Below, in pieces: positions 47,001-54,593 of a DNA stretch of 64,000 nt (position 1 is its first letter; the number at the start of each line of letters is the position of its first letter). The position numbers were made by a program, and so were the translations under genes. The stretch is from Mycolicibacterium iranicum (lineage in GTDB: Bacteria; Actinomycetota; Actinomycetes; Mycobacteriales; Mycobacteriaceae), in contig NZ_JACHVU010000002.1 in NCBI RefSeq assembly GCF_014190915.1, positions 310,001-374,000 on the forward strand, given 5' to 3'. Under the pieces are notes generated by a model. It searched no databases, had not been told where the DNA came from, and saw only the letters and a list, made by a program, of their open reading frames with translations.

Positions 47001-47354
47001 ATCATCACCACCCGCCGCCATGCCGCGCAAGCGGTGCCGCTACAACCGGCGACGCCCACGGCCGAAGTTGTTGCAGAGGGCGCGCTTTCGGGGGCTTGGC
47101 GGGAGGCCTACGAACAGGCCGATGCCGCCGGCCGGGAGCTGATCATGCAGCTGGCCGAAACGGCCCTGCCCGTACCCGACGTCGGCGAGGAAGTCGACGG
47201 TATCCCGGTCGAGATCTCCTGGCCCACCCGCAGAATCGTCGTCGACCTCGGTCTCGACGACGACGAGCGTCGCCACTTCAGCTCGGCAGGCTGGACGGTG
47301 TGTACGGCGGATGCGGACAACCTGGCCGCGGTTCTATCAGACGGAGGTGCCTAG
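41019..47354 (+). CDS. DExH helicase fused to DUF1998 and a Vsr-like nuclease fold (2111 residues; DrmAB/DruE-like)
   Basis: The helicase N-lobe has GTGSGKTEAF (Lys about 114) and LVLDEFHTYDGAQG (about 238). The C-lobe is split far away, with TPTLEMGIDIGD (about 1060) and YLQRVGRAGRLTG (about 1085). Zinc ribbons follow (CCPRCGY, CPRCGSHG near 1390). The DUF1998 signature is at about 1613-1667 (HDVVPGGTGYLTDF, then CECRHDGRLACERC). The last part (about 1716-1848) resembles Vsr/PD-D/ExK nucleases: LEKRFRVVL, QPDFILTY, IFTDGWLYHAS, RRNLRDAGYQVIGVT. DISARM splits the helicase (DrmA) and DUF1998 (DrmB); Druantia DruE joins them at about this length. The protein probably loads on and moves along invader DNA. 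The next gene overlaps its stop by one base. Confidence 0.88.
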   Translation: MAELLPLAQADAISHSLLDYLGTTFALADPDARRVLAEFLQHPETGMFRGPFVRVRLPFRPAAEGWREHLEWYEGFSPYGHQAAAFARLSSYRLTPERPRPQPTLVTTGTGSGKTEAFLYPILDHVQRAKRDGVTGMKALILYPMNALANDQALRLTSLLTEHAALAGVTAALYTGEAGPQRTKVTADGLITDRAVIRDLAPDILLTNYKMLDQLLLRPADADLWRQSAHSLQYLVLDEFHTYDGAQGTDVSMLLRRLGLTLKSHWVPGGPALTDEDWQRPLGRITPVATSATLGDGGDPTAMLDFAATVFGDTFTPEAVITESRLTVAEWAGDAAARLRATGWQPADLDENRITDVAEAIPPQANPSVRALVVLCGLYDGGDDTALTSAMTDNSPLVLDLVKAHPVFGQLAERASAATAIDELSRTLFAPVRDDPDDIARRQAVTTALVDTLSHVRARHGRSALSVDVHLWIRELTRIARAATGSPHFIWEDDGVHIGETDHAAAYLPALYCRHCNRSGWAVTLAPTGWDFDADDTTIRRRKLRNDDRFRALIHAPVEADKYAPADEDAHRNAPSRLGWLMVTERHITFTMPAEDKLAEGAALPVLVHSSDTAGDDSVNDTCPSCRQRDGIRFLGSAIATMLSVSLSTLFGTPDLDAAEKRALVFTDSVQDAAHRAGFVQARSHALTLRTLARQALDRGETDLASLAHRMIDLAGNDPGARYRLLPPELAEREAFSSFWQPRTVSAKTRNLVRRRLLLDVQLEFGLRAGVGRTLETTGSAVAHVDVAASVLRACAAEALQAAQIQLSFDEFDDTALTAWVRGVLERMRTRGAVEHEWFDKFRREDGNRWWVTGGRRRDQGMPGFGKGNSAPGFPVLGGSARDTDLEPVSAARGWYPAWTAKVLGVGTGEAAVLSRLLFTRLRAREILGEVVTASGGQTFHLPASAVVARVVDDAEIESDAISLICDTCRNTVHSYPETIGQLDTAPCLVARCVGTMRRQRVENNFYRQMYAATDIRRVVSREHTSLLPSETRLLYESQFKQTDPPPDAPNVLVATPTLEMGIDIGDLSAVTLSSLPRSVASYLQRVGRAGRLTGNALALAFVTGRGDQLPRFNHPGRIINGSVRPPATYLDAEEILRRQFTASVADVLARRPGAPHPRNTPEALRATTAGSYLGALITEAETRCEELVDSFLSGMPPLDNDVVARLRRFPRPGANGVGTSEFAVRCHVASQVWNRRIETLTHRKTAAEKALPTLLERATSPAATDDDKRELRTAQASVRLIGKQLANLRSEYWISALESFGLLPNYTLLDDSVTLSVSVNWQNPETQEYEHSEFELTRGSAQALRDFAPGSTFYSNGFAIAIDAIDLGPEGDQVGSWACCPRCGYVRELEAHGTDTPTHCPRCGSHGIADISQRLPVAELTSVSAIIRREEATIDDGSDERARERFTVQSLADIDHAHVTKHWYVQSHGFGAKHLRNVTIRWVNLGRSGVGGAKRVISGDEVDAALFRVCSECGKLDTASGSNHRREHRPWCSRRSSHEESATELALARRLTTEGLVLRLPQSITLGDAFAIPSLSAAVLLGLREQIGGDPDHLQIITIVDPAPSGNTEHALLLHDVVPGGTGYLTDFTDPTTVWDLLHRAWTILRDCECRHDGRLACERCLLPFAAPADVTHTSRSVAERHLAGLLIGRDPKPGEDAEVPDAMPWTLTTEEPGINDPESNLEKRFRVVLAKRLKALGAAITEKPTDSGVAWDIALGSTHRWTLRPQEYVLGCQPDFILTYAGGGIAPTAIFTDGWLYHASPSHNRLADDAEKRRNLRDAGYQVIGVTHDDVNDTPLMSPALRTDVQAALLTTAGDQLSRGMVDLAFGTAIDLLVAWIQQPQRDARQRLANWLPAMGLLSTMQTGTRTTDTEPLTTLALQALDGGPVANPSGNTSVWSFGGFAFAVRMTGQPYSAEAAIVVDDNDAALHSDSRDAWREWLRWSNLLNFRSVPPIITTRRHAAQAVPLQPATPTAEVVAEGALSGAWREAYEQADAAGRELIMQLAETALPVPDVGEEVDGIPVEISWPTRRIVVDLGLDDDERRHFSSAGWTVCTADADNLAAVLSDGGA

Positions 47355-49564
47355 TGCCCCAGATCATCCTCGGGCCCGGGCTGAAGAAACTCGACGGCAG
47401 TCTCCAAAAGGCCACGTACAGCTTCCTCACGAAGCTGGCCGCCGACGACACCGCCCCGGGGCTGCACATCGAGCCGATCAACAACTCCGCCGATCCGCGC
47501 GCCCGGACCGGACGGGTGGACCTGTCGTTCCGCGCAGTGCTATTCAAACTGCAGGGCAGCCAGGATGAGGCGTCCTACGTCTTCGCCGGAACCTACCCGC
47601 ACGACGAGGCGATCGCTGTCGCGCAGAAGTCCAAGATCAGCATCAATCCGCGCAACGGTGTCGCCGAACTGATTCCCGTCGACGAGTTCACACCGCCGCC
47701 GGCGCCCACAGCCGAGCCGACGATCGCCCCCGCGGCGACCGAGGTCGCTGAACCCAGTCTGCGCCAACGTGAATACAATCTCGACGACCTCGTCGATCTC
47801 GGTATCGACGCCGTCTTCGCCGAGAAGGCGCTGGACCTCGTTGGCGAGGACTCCGTACTTGAGTACGCCGAATCCGCCCCGGCATCCTGGCAGGGCTACG
47901 CGATCATCGATCTCTACCTCGGCGGGTCGTTCGACGAAGTCCGCGAGAAGTACCAACTGTCCGAGCCTGCTTCGGTCGACACCACCAACGACGATGCGGT
48001 GCTCGCCGCGATGCAACACCCGGCTGCCCGAATGGAGTTCGCGTTCATCGAGGACAACGCCGACCTGCGGGCCGCGATCGAGAACCCCGACTTCGCGGCG
48101 TGGCGCATCTTCCTACACCCCGAGCAGCGCATATGGACCACCAAGGTCACCACCGGCGCGTTTCGCCTGACCGGCGGTGCAGGCACCGGCAAGACCGTTG
48201 TGCTGTTACACCGTGCTCGAGAACTCCAACGTCGCAATTCGGACGCACGAATCGTGCTCACGACGTTCAATCAGACTTTGGCGCAGAGCCTCGCCGAACA
48301 GCTCAGGATCCTCGACGCCGACATCGCGGTGGCAGACGACCTCGGCAGCCCCGGGGTTTACGTGGCAGGCGTCGACACCATCGCCCGCCGGGTCCTGGTC
48401 ACCGCGTCGGGGCTCGGCGGCGGCAACGGACAACCCGGGCCGGTGGCGGAGGTGCTGGGTCCGCGAACCGCCGAGGTGCTCAGGGTGACATCTGCGCAAG
48501 CTTGGCAGGCCGCGGCCGAGCAACATGCCGGAGAGCTCCCGGACGCGCTGCGCTCGGTCTCCTTCCTGGAGGCTGAGTATGCGACCGTCATCCTGCCCAA
48601 CCACGTCGTCACCCGGGAGCAGTATCTGAAAGTGCGGCGGCCCGGCCGCGGCGTCGCGCTGAACCGGTCACGACGAAACGCAGTGTGGGACATCATCGAG
48701 ACCTACCGCGCGGGCGCAGCCGCCGAGGGCGCGACCGACTTCGACGAGAAGGCGGCGATCGCGGCGCAGGTCCTCGACAGCAGTGCCTACCGGCCGGCCG
48801 ACCATGTGCTGGTGGACGAGGCGCAGGACCTGAGCCCATGCCGATTGCTGTTGATGCGGGCGCTGGTCGCCGCCGGCCCCGACGACCTGTTCCTCGCCGA
48901 GGATTCCCACCAACGCATCTACGGTCAACGAATCACGCTGAAGAGCTACGGGATTAACATCGTGGGCCGGTCGCGGCGGTTGACCCTGAACTACCGCACT
49001 ACGCAGGAGAATCTGCGCTACGCACTGGGCATCCTGTCGGGTGAGCAGTACTCCAACCTGGACGAAGAACCCGAGAGCACCACCGGTTACCGGTCGGCGC
49101 GGCGCGGGCCGAAACCCACTGTGCTAAAGGCAGAGTCACTGACCGACCAGTACCAGAAGGTCGCGGGCCTCGTGCAGTCCTGGATCGATGGCGGCACGGC
49201 ACCCGAAAGCATCGGTCTGCTCGTGCCAACCCGCAAGGAGGCTGAAAGTCTGCCGCGTGCACTGGGAGACCGAGACGTGACGGTGGCCTTCGTCGACCGG
49301 GACAAGGCCGGGCCGCCAAAGACCCCGGTCGTCATGACGATGCACCGTGCGAAAGGCATGGAATTCGCGAAGGCGGTGCTCGTCGGTGTCGGTGAGAAGT
49401 CGCTGCCGCGCAGCTATCTGATGGGTGCGGTTCCCGATGAGGAGCGCGCAGATGTACTGCGCCGGGAGCGTTCGCTGCTCTATGTGGCCGCTACCCGGGC
49501 ACGCGATGAGCTCGTCGTTGTTTATGTCGGTGAGCCGAGTGAATTGCTGCCTGAGCACGGTTGA
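47354..49564 (+). CDS. UvrD-type SF1 helicase with RelE/ParE-like N-terminal domain
   Basis: 736 residues. The helicase core has LTGGAGTGKTVVLLHRA (Walker A, about residue 279), LVDEAQDLSP (about 488), LNYRTTQENLRYA, MHRAKGMEFAKAVLVGV (about 663) and SLLYVAATRARDEL (about 708), all SF1A features. The first 100 residues (LKKLDGSLQKATYSFLTKL, then RTGRVDLSFRAVLFKL and AGTYPHDEAIAVAQ) read like a RelE/ParE-type mini-domain, as found at the N-terminus of some UvrD-like proteins. Whether it binds ribosomes, DNA or only protein is unknown. GTG 47354 shares its G with the preceding TAG, so it is the coupled last gene of the SNF2-methylase operon. Its stop abuts the stop of the convergent hydrolase gene. 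Confidence 0.87.
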   Translation: MPQIILGPGLKKLDGSLQKATYSFLTKLAADDTAPGLHIEPINNSADPRARTGRVDLSFRAVLFKLQGSQDEASYVFAGTYPHDEAIAVAQKSKISINPRNGVAELIPVDEFTPPPAPTAEPTIAPAATEVAEPSLRQREYNLDDLVDLGIDAVFAEKALDLVGEDSVLEYAESAPASWQGYAIIDLYLGGSFDEVREKYQLSEPASVDTTNDDAVLAAMQHPAARMEFAFIEDNADLRAAIENPDFAAWRIFLHPEQRIWTTKVTTGAFRLTGGAGTGKTVVLLHRARELQRRNSDARIVLTTFNQTLAQSLAEQLRILDADIAVADDLGSPGVYVAGVDTIARRVLVTASGLGGGNGQPGPVAEVLGPRTAEVLRVTSAQAWQAAAEQHAGELPDALRSVSFLEAEYATVILPNHVVTREQYLKVRRPGRGVALNRSRRNAVWDIIETYRAGAAAEGATDFDEKAAIAAQVLDSSAYRPADHVLVDEAQDLSPCRLLLMRALVAAGPDDLFLAEDSHQRIYGQRITLKSYGINIVGRSRRLTLNYRTTQENLRYALGILSGEQYSNLDEEPESTTGYRSARRGPKPTVLKAESLTDQYQKVAGLVQSWIDGGTAPESIGLLVPTRKEAESLPRALGDRDVTVAFVDRDKAGPPKTPVVMTMHRAKGMEFAKAVLVGVGEKSLPRSYLMGAVPDEERADVLRRERSLLYVAATRARDELVVVYVGEPSELLPEHG

Positions 49565-51223
49565 TTACGCCAACCGAACTTCCCGGAAATAGTCGGAATG
49601 ACCTTTCACCGTTTGCGAAACATCCCGGTCCTTAATGTTCGCGAACTTACTGGTAAATCCGCGTAGCCCCACGGCCACGCTGCCGGCTTGAGCGGCGGCG
49701 TAGGCGAACTTCAAGACTGGATCGTTGACTGAGTGGTAGTTGTAAACCGTGCCGGTGACAGCCTCGCTTAAGGGCCGCCAGTCGCCCTTCTTGCCTTCCG
49801 CGGCACCAAGTAGATGGATGGTCTCGATGCAAGGGGTGGTTTGACTGGTACCGAGGGTCTCGGCCGCTGTGATCATGGCACGGCCGCCCAGGCTGTGGCC
49901 CACCAGAATGAAGCTGTCTGTTTTCGTACGCGCCAGAATTCCGGCTAGCGCTGCGCCGGTCTTATCTGCTCGAACCATCGCGGTGTGCCAAGGGTTCTTG
50001 GCGGCATCTGCGAGCAGTAGAGCTGGCCCGATGGGACCGAGCTTTTTCGCCGCAGTGCGTCCCGCGCGCGCCGCGAATCCCGAGGCAACTCCCATCGCTT
50101 GTCTAGCGCCGACATTCTTGATGCCGAGCGCGAGCAAGGTTCCAAGTTCCTTGCTACCCCAATGCAGACGGTAGATGGGTGAGTCTGGGTACCGTCGCTC
50201 GACCGCTTCCACGGCATAACGCCAGTTTTGATCGACCTCCGTCATGAAACCCCTCGCGATGATGACGGGCGTGCCATCACCGGCACGAAACTTCTCGATC
50301 TTGAAGGACTTGTCCTCGCTGATATAAGCGTTGGTGATACTCGCGCCCAGCGCTGAGCCGAGCGCCGCTCCCGCGGCAGCGACGACGTAGGTGCCACCCA
50401 CCATTCCCAAACCGCCAGCCGATAGCGCGCCGCCGCCCAGCAACGCAAGGCCGTAGCTGGACGCTGCCGCTCCCGTGTAACCGCCGACCAGGGTGCCTAC
50501 GGCGCCGCCCACCGCAGGTGCCGCCATCAGACCGCCGGTACCGACGACACCAGCGGCGAGTACTCCGGTGAGGGCAAGCCGAGAACCCCGTGCGAGGTTC
50601 CGTTTGCCGAAGACCCTCAGCTGTTCATACTCATCCAACGATGAGACCTTGTCGCTGGCGCGTTCGAAACTCGGAAGCTCGTGCCGGTGTTCAGCACAGA
50701 ATCGCGGTATGCGGATTGGCCCAAATCCCCGTGTCGCCATACTGCTGCAATGCGGCGCTGCGCACTTGAGCGTCGGCGAACCACACGTCGCACAGAGGTA
50801 GACAGGGATGGTGGTCGGAGTTTTGGTGACCTTTCGGTGGTCGGTTCGGACGTAACAGGCGGAACACCAGCCGTTCCGAGTCGTCCGCCCCACAAGGTCG
50901 ATGAGTTCAGCTATCTTTTCGGCTGTTTCAGCGTGGGCGTCCGCCTGTTTACGATGACTGGCCCGCTTCTCTTCGTTCTTGAACTTCCGGTACTGCTTCT
51001 CGTGTTTAGCGTAGGCCCAAGCGTTGTGAATTAGCGCCGGGTTCGCGAGCATTGCCTCATCGCCCTCGGCCTCGGGTTCGATGGTCGCTAGCGTCCCGCT
51101 CAGTCGGAGAAAACGCCCCTGGGGTGATCTAACTTCACAGACCATCCCATCGTGTGAGACCGGGTTGAACAAAACCGCCGTTGACCCCATCTGAACCCCT
51201 GATTCGCTTGTTCGGAAAGACAT
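49565..51223 (-). CDS. DUF726-type alpha/beta hydrolase with zinc ribbon and hydrophobic Gly/Ala-rich segment
   Basis: 552 residues. An N-terminal helical part (to about 115) leads to paired zinc-binding motifs (CSACYVRTD, LCATCGSPTLKCAAPHC). A strongly hydrophobic Gly/Ala-rich stretch follows (about 213-300; VLAAGVVGTGGLMAAPAVGG, VGGTYVVAAAGAALGSALGA). The C-terminal DUF726 hydrolase has nucleophile elbow LVGHSLGGRAM (Ser about 446), a likely acid in HSVNDPVLKF and a His in KGHSDYF. DUF726 proteins are lipase/esterase-like. The hydrophobic part may insert into the membrane, which suggests a membrane- or lipid-attacking effector. ATG 51223 is preceded by GAGGGG. It is transcribed alone against its neighbours. 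Confidence 0.78.
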   Translation of the reverse strand: MSFRTSESGVQMGSTAVLFNPVSHDGMVCEVRSPQGRFLRLSGTLATIEPEAEGDEAMLANPALIHNAWAYAKHEKQYRKFKNEEKRASHRKQADAHAETAEKIAELIDLVGRTTRNGWCSACYVRTDHRKVTKTPTTIPVYLCATCGSPTLKCAAPHCSSMATRGFGPIRIPRFCAEHRHELPSFERASDKVSSLDEYEQLRVFGKRNLARGSRLALTGVLAAGVVGTGGLMAAPAVGGAVGTLVGGYTGAAASSYGLALLGGGALSAGGLGMVGGTYVVAAAGAALGSALGASITNAYISEDKSFKIEKFRAGDGTPVIIARGFMTEVDQNWRYAVEAVERRYPDSPIYRLHWGSKELGTLLALGIKNVGARQAMGVASGFAARAGRTAAKKLGPIGPALLLADAAKNPWHTAMVRADKTGAALAGILARTKTDSFILVGHSLGGRAMITAAETLGTSQTTPCIETIHLLGAAEGKKGDWRPLSEAVTGTVYNYHSVNDPVLKFAYAAAQAGSVAVGLRGFTSKFANIKDRDVSQTVKGHSDYFREVRLA

Positions 51224-51368
51224 TAACCCCTCGATACGACATGGTGGACTGTTTGCTGGCTTTCTGAAGTGCCAAGAATGGTCGAGTTACCCTTTCGTTG
51301 GCTATCGCTTGCAACTGCGCGGCCTAACGACCGACCGACAGTCGTATGCCGCTGTTAGCCTCGGGGTC

Positions 51369-51503
51369 GTGGAGTTTCACGGGGAGCTTGCGGATGGCAA
51401 TAAAGTTGCTGATACGTCGGCCGGACGCAGGGTTGCAGTCGCGCGGCGGCAGCCGATGGCTGATCTGCATACCGTTGACGCAGCGGTCCAGAGGCATCCG
51501 TGA
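51369..51503 (+). CDS. Possible 44-residue protein upstream of the DUF6361 gene
   Basis: A frame from GTG 51369 (or TTG 51309) ends in a TGA that overlaps the GTG of the DUF6361 gene by four bases, the same coupling geometry used between the other genes of this operon. The product (starts VEFHGELADGNKVADTSAG) has no recognised family. Codon third positions are less GC-rich than in neighbours, so it may be only a leader. The rest of 51224-51368 is the divergent promoter region with the DUF726 gene. Confidence 0.3.
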   Translation: MEFHGELADGNKVADTSAGRRVAVARRQPMADLHTVDAAVQRHP

Positions 51504-52732
51504 CCGCCCTCATCGCATGGCTTGACGCGTCGAGCGAGGATCAGCGGCGCATGCGTGAGATCGTCAACCTGTTCAGCGAGCGTGAGAGCCGCGACGAACT
51601 CGGAATCGGCCAAGTCCGCGACGCGCTCAGTGACGCACTTTGGCCAGGTACCTCAACGCTGTTCACCCGTGCGCGTTACTTCCTCTTTATCCCGTGGTGC
51701 TACCGAGCGGCAGCTGAGGCGCGGAACGACATCGATAATGCTGCTGCGCTCGCAGACCAGAACGAGCGGCGTCTCATCCGCGGTCTCATCGACGCCGGTG
51801 AGAAGGATGGCGTGATCGGGGGGAGCGTCGGGGTAGCAGTGAAGAACTTGCCGTCTGCCCTGTACTGGGGAGGAATGCGCACACACGGCATCCTCGTCGA
51901 CGCGTCCCTGAGTAGGGAGGATGCGATCGCCGCTGAGATCGACCGCGTTCAAACTCGTCGTCCGGTCACTGTCGAGTACCAAGACGAGGCGTCGGCGTGG
52001 CACGGCGGCGGGTTCCATCCGACATTGCCCCCTGTGCCCGAGCGGTTTCCGACGGAGGTGCCAGCCGGATTCGCGATGCCATTCAGCGAAGCGACATGGC
52101 TTCGTGATCGGATGCTCGCCAGTTCGCCCGACACACTGCTCGAGTACGCGCTGCAGCATCGCCCGGACGTCGAGAGCGCGGTTCCGTGGGAGGACTCGGT
52201 CCTAATGAAGGCCGACGGTGAACGCGCGGGGGTGCTCGATGATGCGAGGCGATTCTCGATTCTCATGAACAGCGCATCGTTGATGTACAACCTGATGTTG
52301 GCGGAGGCCTACGAGCGCGAGGGGTTCGACCGTGTGGAGAACCCGGTCGACGCCTACCGCGAACGTCTCGACAGGTGGGGCGAGCAACCCGGCCTGGCGA
52401 GCGACATCGCGACGTGGGACCGCGGTGAATTCTGGCGTCGTGTGCTCGAGCGGAACCCCAACGTCAACACCCGGTCGCGCCGATTCATCAACGACTGGTT
52501 GGATCTGCTCGGCACGGTTAACCTGTCTGATCTCGCCGACAACAGCAGGTTGAGATCATTCATCGGTCGTCGCGAACGCGAGCACAAGCGAACGCAGGCG
52601 AGACTTACGAACAAGCGCCTGCTGCAGGCGTGGCTCGGATCGTCGGGAAGCCGTCCCCTCGTTTATCGATGGACTCAGATACGCCCGATCATCCACGACA
52701 TCCACGACGGCCTGGAGCGTGCGAATGCTTGA
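51500..52732 (+). CDS. DUF6361 family protein
   Basis: 410 residues, soluble. The N-terminus is the most characteristic part (LIAWLDASSEDQRRMREIV, then ESRDELGIGQVRDALSD and TRARYFLFIPWCYR). The rest is helical with TNKRLLQAWLGSSG near the end. No catalytic motif is known for DUF6361. In this context it is the first gene of a three-gene overlapping operon with a phospholipase-D-fold nuclease and a SNF2-like helicase. A sensor or adaptor role is therefore plausible but is only inferred. Start GTG 51500; the next gene's ATG lies eight bases inside its 3' end. Confidence 0.82.
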   Translation: MTALIAWLDASSEDQRRMREIVNLFSERESRDELGIGQVRDALSDALWPGTSTLFTRARYFLFIPWCYRAAAEARNDIDNAAALADQNERRLIRGLIDAGEKDGVIGGSVGVAVKNLPSALYWGGMRTHGILVDASLSREDAIAAEIDRVQTRRPVTVEYQDEASAWHGGGFHPTLPPVPERFPTEVPAGFAMPFSEATWLRDRMLASSPDTLLEYALQHRPDVESAVPWEDSVLMKADGERAGVLDDARRFSILMNSASLMYNLMLAEAYEREGFDRVENPVDAYRERLDRWGEQPGLASDIATWDRGEFWRRVLERNPNVNTRSRRFINDWLDLLGTVNLSDLADNSRLRSFIGRREREHKRTQARLTNKRLLQAWLGSSGSRPLVYRWTQIRPIIHDIHDGLERANA

Positions 52733-54593
52733 GCCCGACGGCCGTGCCGCGCTCACCGAACAGCTCCGCGCACCCAGCGGGTTCAGACTCGCGCACGCGG
52801 TGGCAACTACATTCACACTTGACTTGACCACCGCTCTATCGGTGCCACTTGCTTTCGCGGCGCACCGCGTGCGCGAGAGCCACGACCCGATCGCCATCCT
52901 CGACGCTGTGCGACGTGCCGCCGACAAGATTGATCTCTTCGCCCAGGCGGGTCAGGTCTTCGAACCGCGGGTGCCCTCCGACCTGTTTGCCCTGCTCGAG
53001 CCTATGATCCACCCTGCCTCAGCGCCCCGTCCGGGCATGCTCTTCCATCCCAAGGTCTGGGTTCTCGAATATGCAGACGGAGATGCGCGGAGCTATCGGA
53101 TGCTCTGTGCCAGCCGCAATTTGACCAATGACCGTAGCTGGGACCTCATCGTTCGCCTGGATGGAATGGCATCCGATAAGCCGGTGGAGCAGAGCGCGAC
53201 TCTTGCGGCCTTCGTGCGCGCCCTGCCCGCGATGTCGGTGCAGCCGCTCGCTGCCCATCGCGCAGAGCGGATCACGAACCTCGCGAACGCGGTCGCCCGC
53301 GTCGAGTGGGAGCGACCCGCGGACGTTCGAAGTCTGCGATTTCACCCGTACGGCATCCCCGGCATCACTTCGGAACCGCTGCACGAAATGTTTGACGGGA
53401 TACGCCACGGGGTCGTCTCGCCCTTCCTCAGCGACGAGGGCATACGCCGGATCATTCCGCCCAGGTCGGAATCGGTCGTCATCCTGGCGCGTCGGGAGCA
53501 ACTGGAACGGTTGGATCGTCACACGCTTGAGCACATTGATGCCCTAATCCTCGACGACGCCGCTAACGACGACGACGTCGCGATGGAAGGGGCGAGACTG
53601 CAGCCAGGAGTAGCGGACACAACGACGACCCCGCCGTCGGATCCCCTCATTGGTTTGCACGCGAAGGCGTACGTTCTCGATCGACGGACCGGATCGCACC
53701 TATTCGTCGGGTCTGCGAACGCAACGGAAGCCGCATTCGGCGGCAACGTGGAGATGTTGGTGGAGTTCGAAGGCACTCAGCCCAAACTCGGGGTGAAAGC
53801 CGTTCTCGGGGATGACTCGCGCTTGCGTGTGCTCACGATTCCGTTCGAACCCGAGGGCAACGCAGAGGTACCGCCGGACGAAGTGGCGGACCACGCGCTG
53901 GAGCAGGTGCTCGGCTTGCTGGCCGCTCGGCGATACTACGCGGAAGTTGTGGTGGATACGGACGCACCCTGTTGCGGTGACAGAACCATTGAGGGCCTCG
54001 AAAACGTCTATCGCATCGAGCTTTCCGCAGAGGAGTCGGTGAGGGTTCCGGAGGAATTGAGCGCGCGAGTCACCCTGCTGACGCGTCCGGCCAACGCCGG
54101 CTTGGTGCCGGGCGATCCCGTCGTCTTTGATCGGTTGGCGCTCACCGACATCACACCGTTCATTGTCATTCGGGTCACGGACGCCCGCGACGTCACCAGA
54201 TCGACCGTGGTCGCTGCTGCCCTTGAAGGCGACATTCCCGGCCGACAGGATGCCGTGATCGCTCGACAACTCGGCGACCGGTCGGCATTCATGAAGCTGT
54301 TGGCGCTGCTCCTCGCACTCGAGGGCGGAGACGGCATTTTCCAGTTCGACCCATCAGGTGTCGCGGTTGCGGGCTGGGCGGAGAACGGCAATGGACTCTT
54401 CGAAACCCTCGTCAGAGCGATCGGTGTCGAACACGGTGGTCTGGCCGATGTTCGGAGAATCATCGAACACGTGAAGACCGCGGATGGTCGCCGCCCCATG
54501 GGCTCCCCGTCGGTGCTGCCCGACGGCTTCGATGAACTTTGGGAATCGGTCTGGGCGGCATACTCTGCGGGGACTCGGGTGGTCAGCGAATGA
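52725..54593 (+). CDS. Phospholipase-D-fold nuclease-like protein with two HKD motifs
   Basis: 622 residues. Two HxK motifs of the PLD superfamily are present with their downstream Asn: LFHPKVWVLEY (about residue 107) followed by CASRNLTND, and LHAKAYVLD (about 311) followed by FVGSANATEAAFGG. The two halves would make one active site. Proteins like this usually act as DNA endonucleases in restriction-like systems; DISARM DrmC is also a PLD protein. The remaining C-terminal 250 residues are of unknown fold. I used ATG 52725 (GTG 52719 is also in frame). It overlaps the DUF6361 stop and its own stop overlaps the helicase ATG (ATGA), so the three products are translationally coupled. Confidence 0.85.
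   Translation: MLEPDGRAALTEQLRAPSGFRLAHAVATTFTLDLTTALSVPLAFAAHRVRESHDPIAILDAVRRAADKIDLFAQAGQVFEPRVPSDLFALLEPMIHPASAPRPGMLFHPKVWVLEYADGDARSYRMLCASRNLTNDRSWDLIVRLDGMASDKPVEQSATLAAFVRALPAMSVQPLAAHRAERITNLANAVARVEWERPADVRSLRFHPYGIPGITSEPLHEMFDGIRHGVVSPFLSDEGIRRIIPPRSESVVILARREQLERLDRHTLEHIDALILDDAANDDDVAMEGARLQPGVADTTTTPPSDPLIGLHAKAYVLDRRTGSHLFVGSANATEAAFGGNVEMLVEFEGTQPKLGVKAVLGDDSRLRVLTIPFEPEGNAEVPPDEVADHALEQVLGLLAARRYYAEVVVDTDAPCCGDRTIEGLENVYRIELSAEESVRVPEELSARVTLLTRPANAGLVPGDPVVFDRLALTDITPFIVIRVTDARDVTRSTVVAAALEGDIPGRQDAVIARQLGDRSAFMKLLALLLALEGGDGIFQFDPSGVAVAGWAENGNGLFETLVRAIGVEHGGLADVRRIIEHVKTADGRRPMGSPSVLPDGFDELWESVWAAYSAGTRVVSE

Noticed and set aside
46649..49564. A 971-codon frame joining the helicase-DUF1998 3' end to the UvrD helicase
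   Set aside because: The upstream 235 codons are the shadow of the preceding gene. The real start is GTG 47354 overlapping the TAG.
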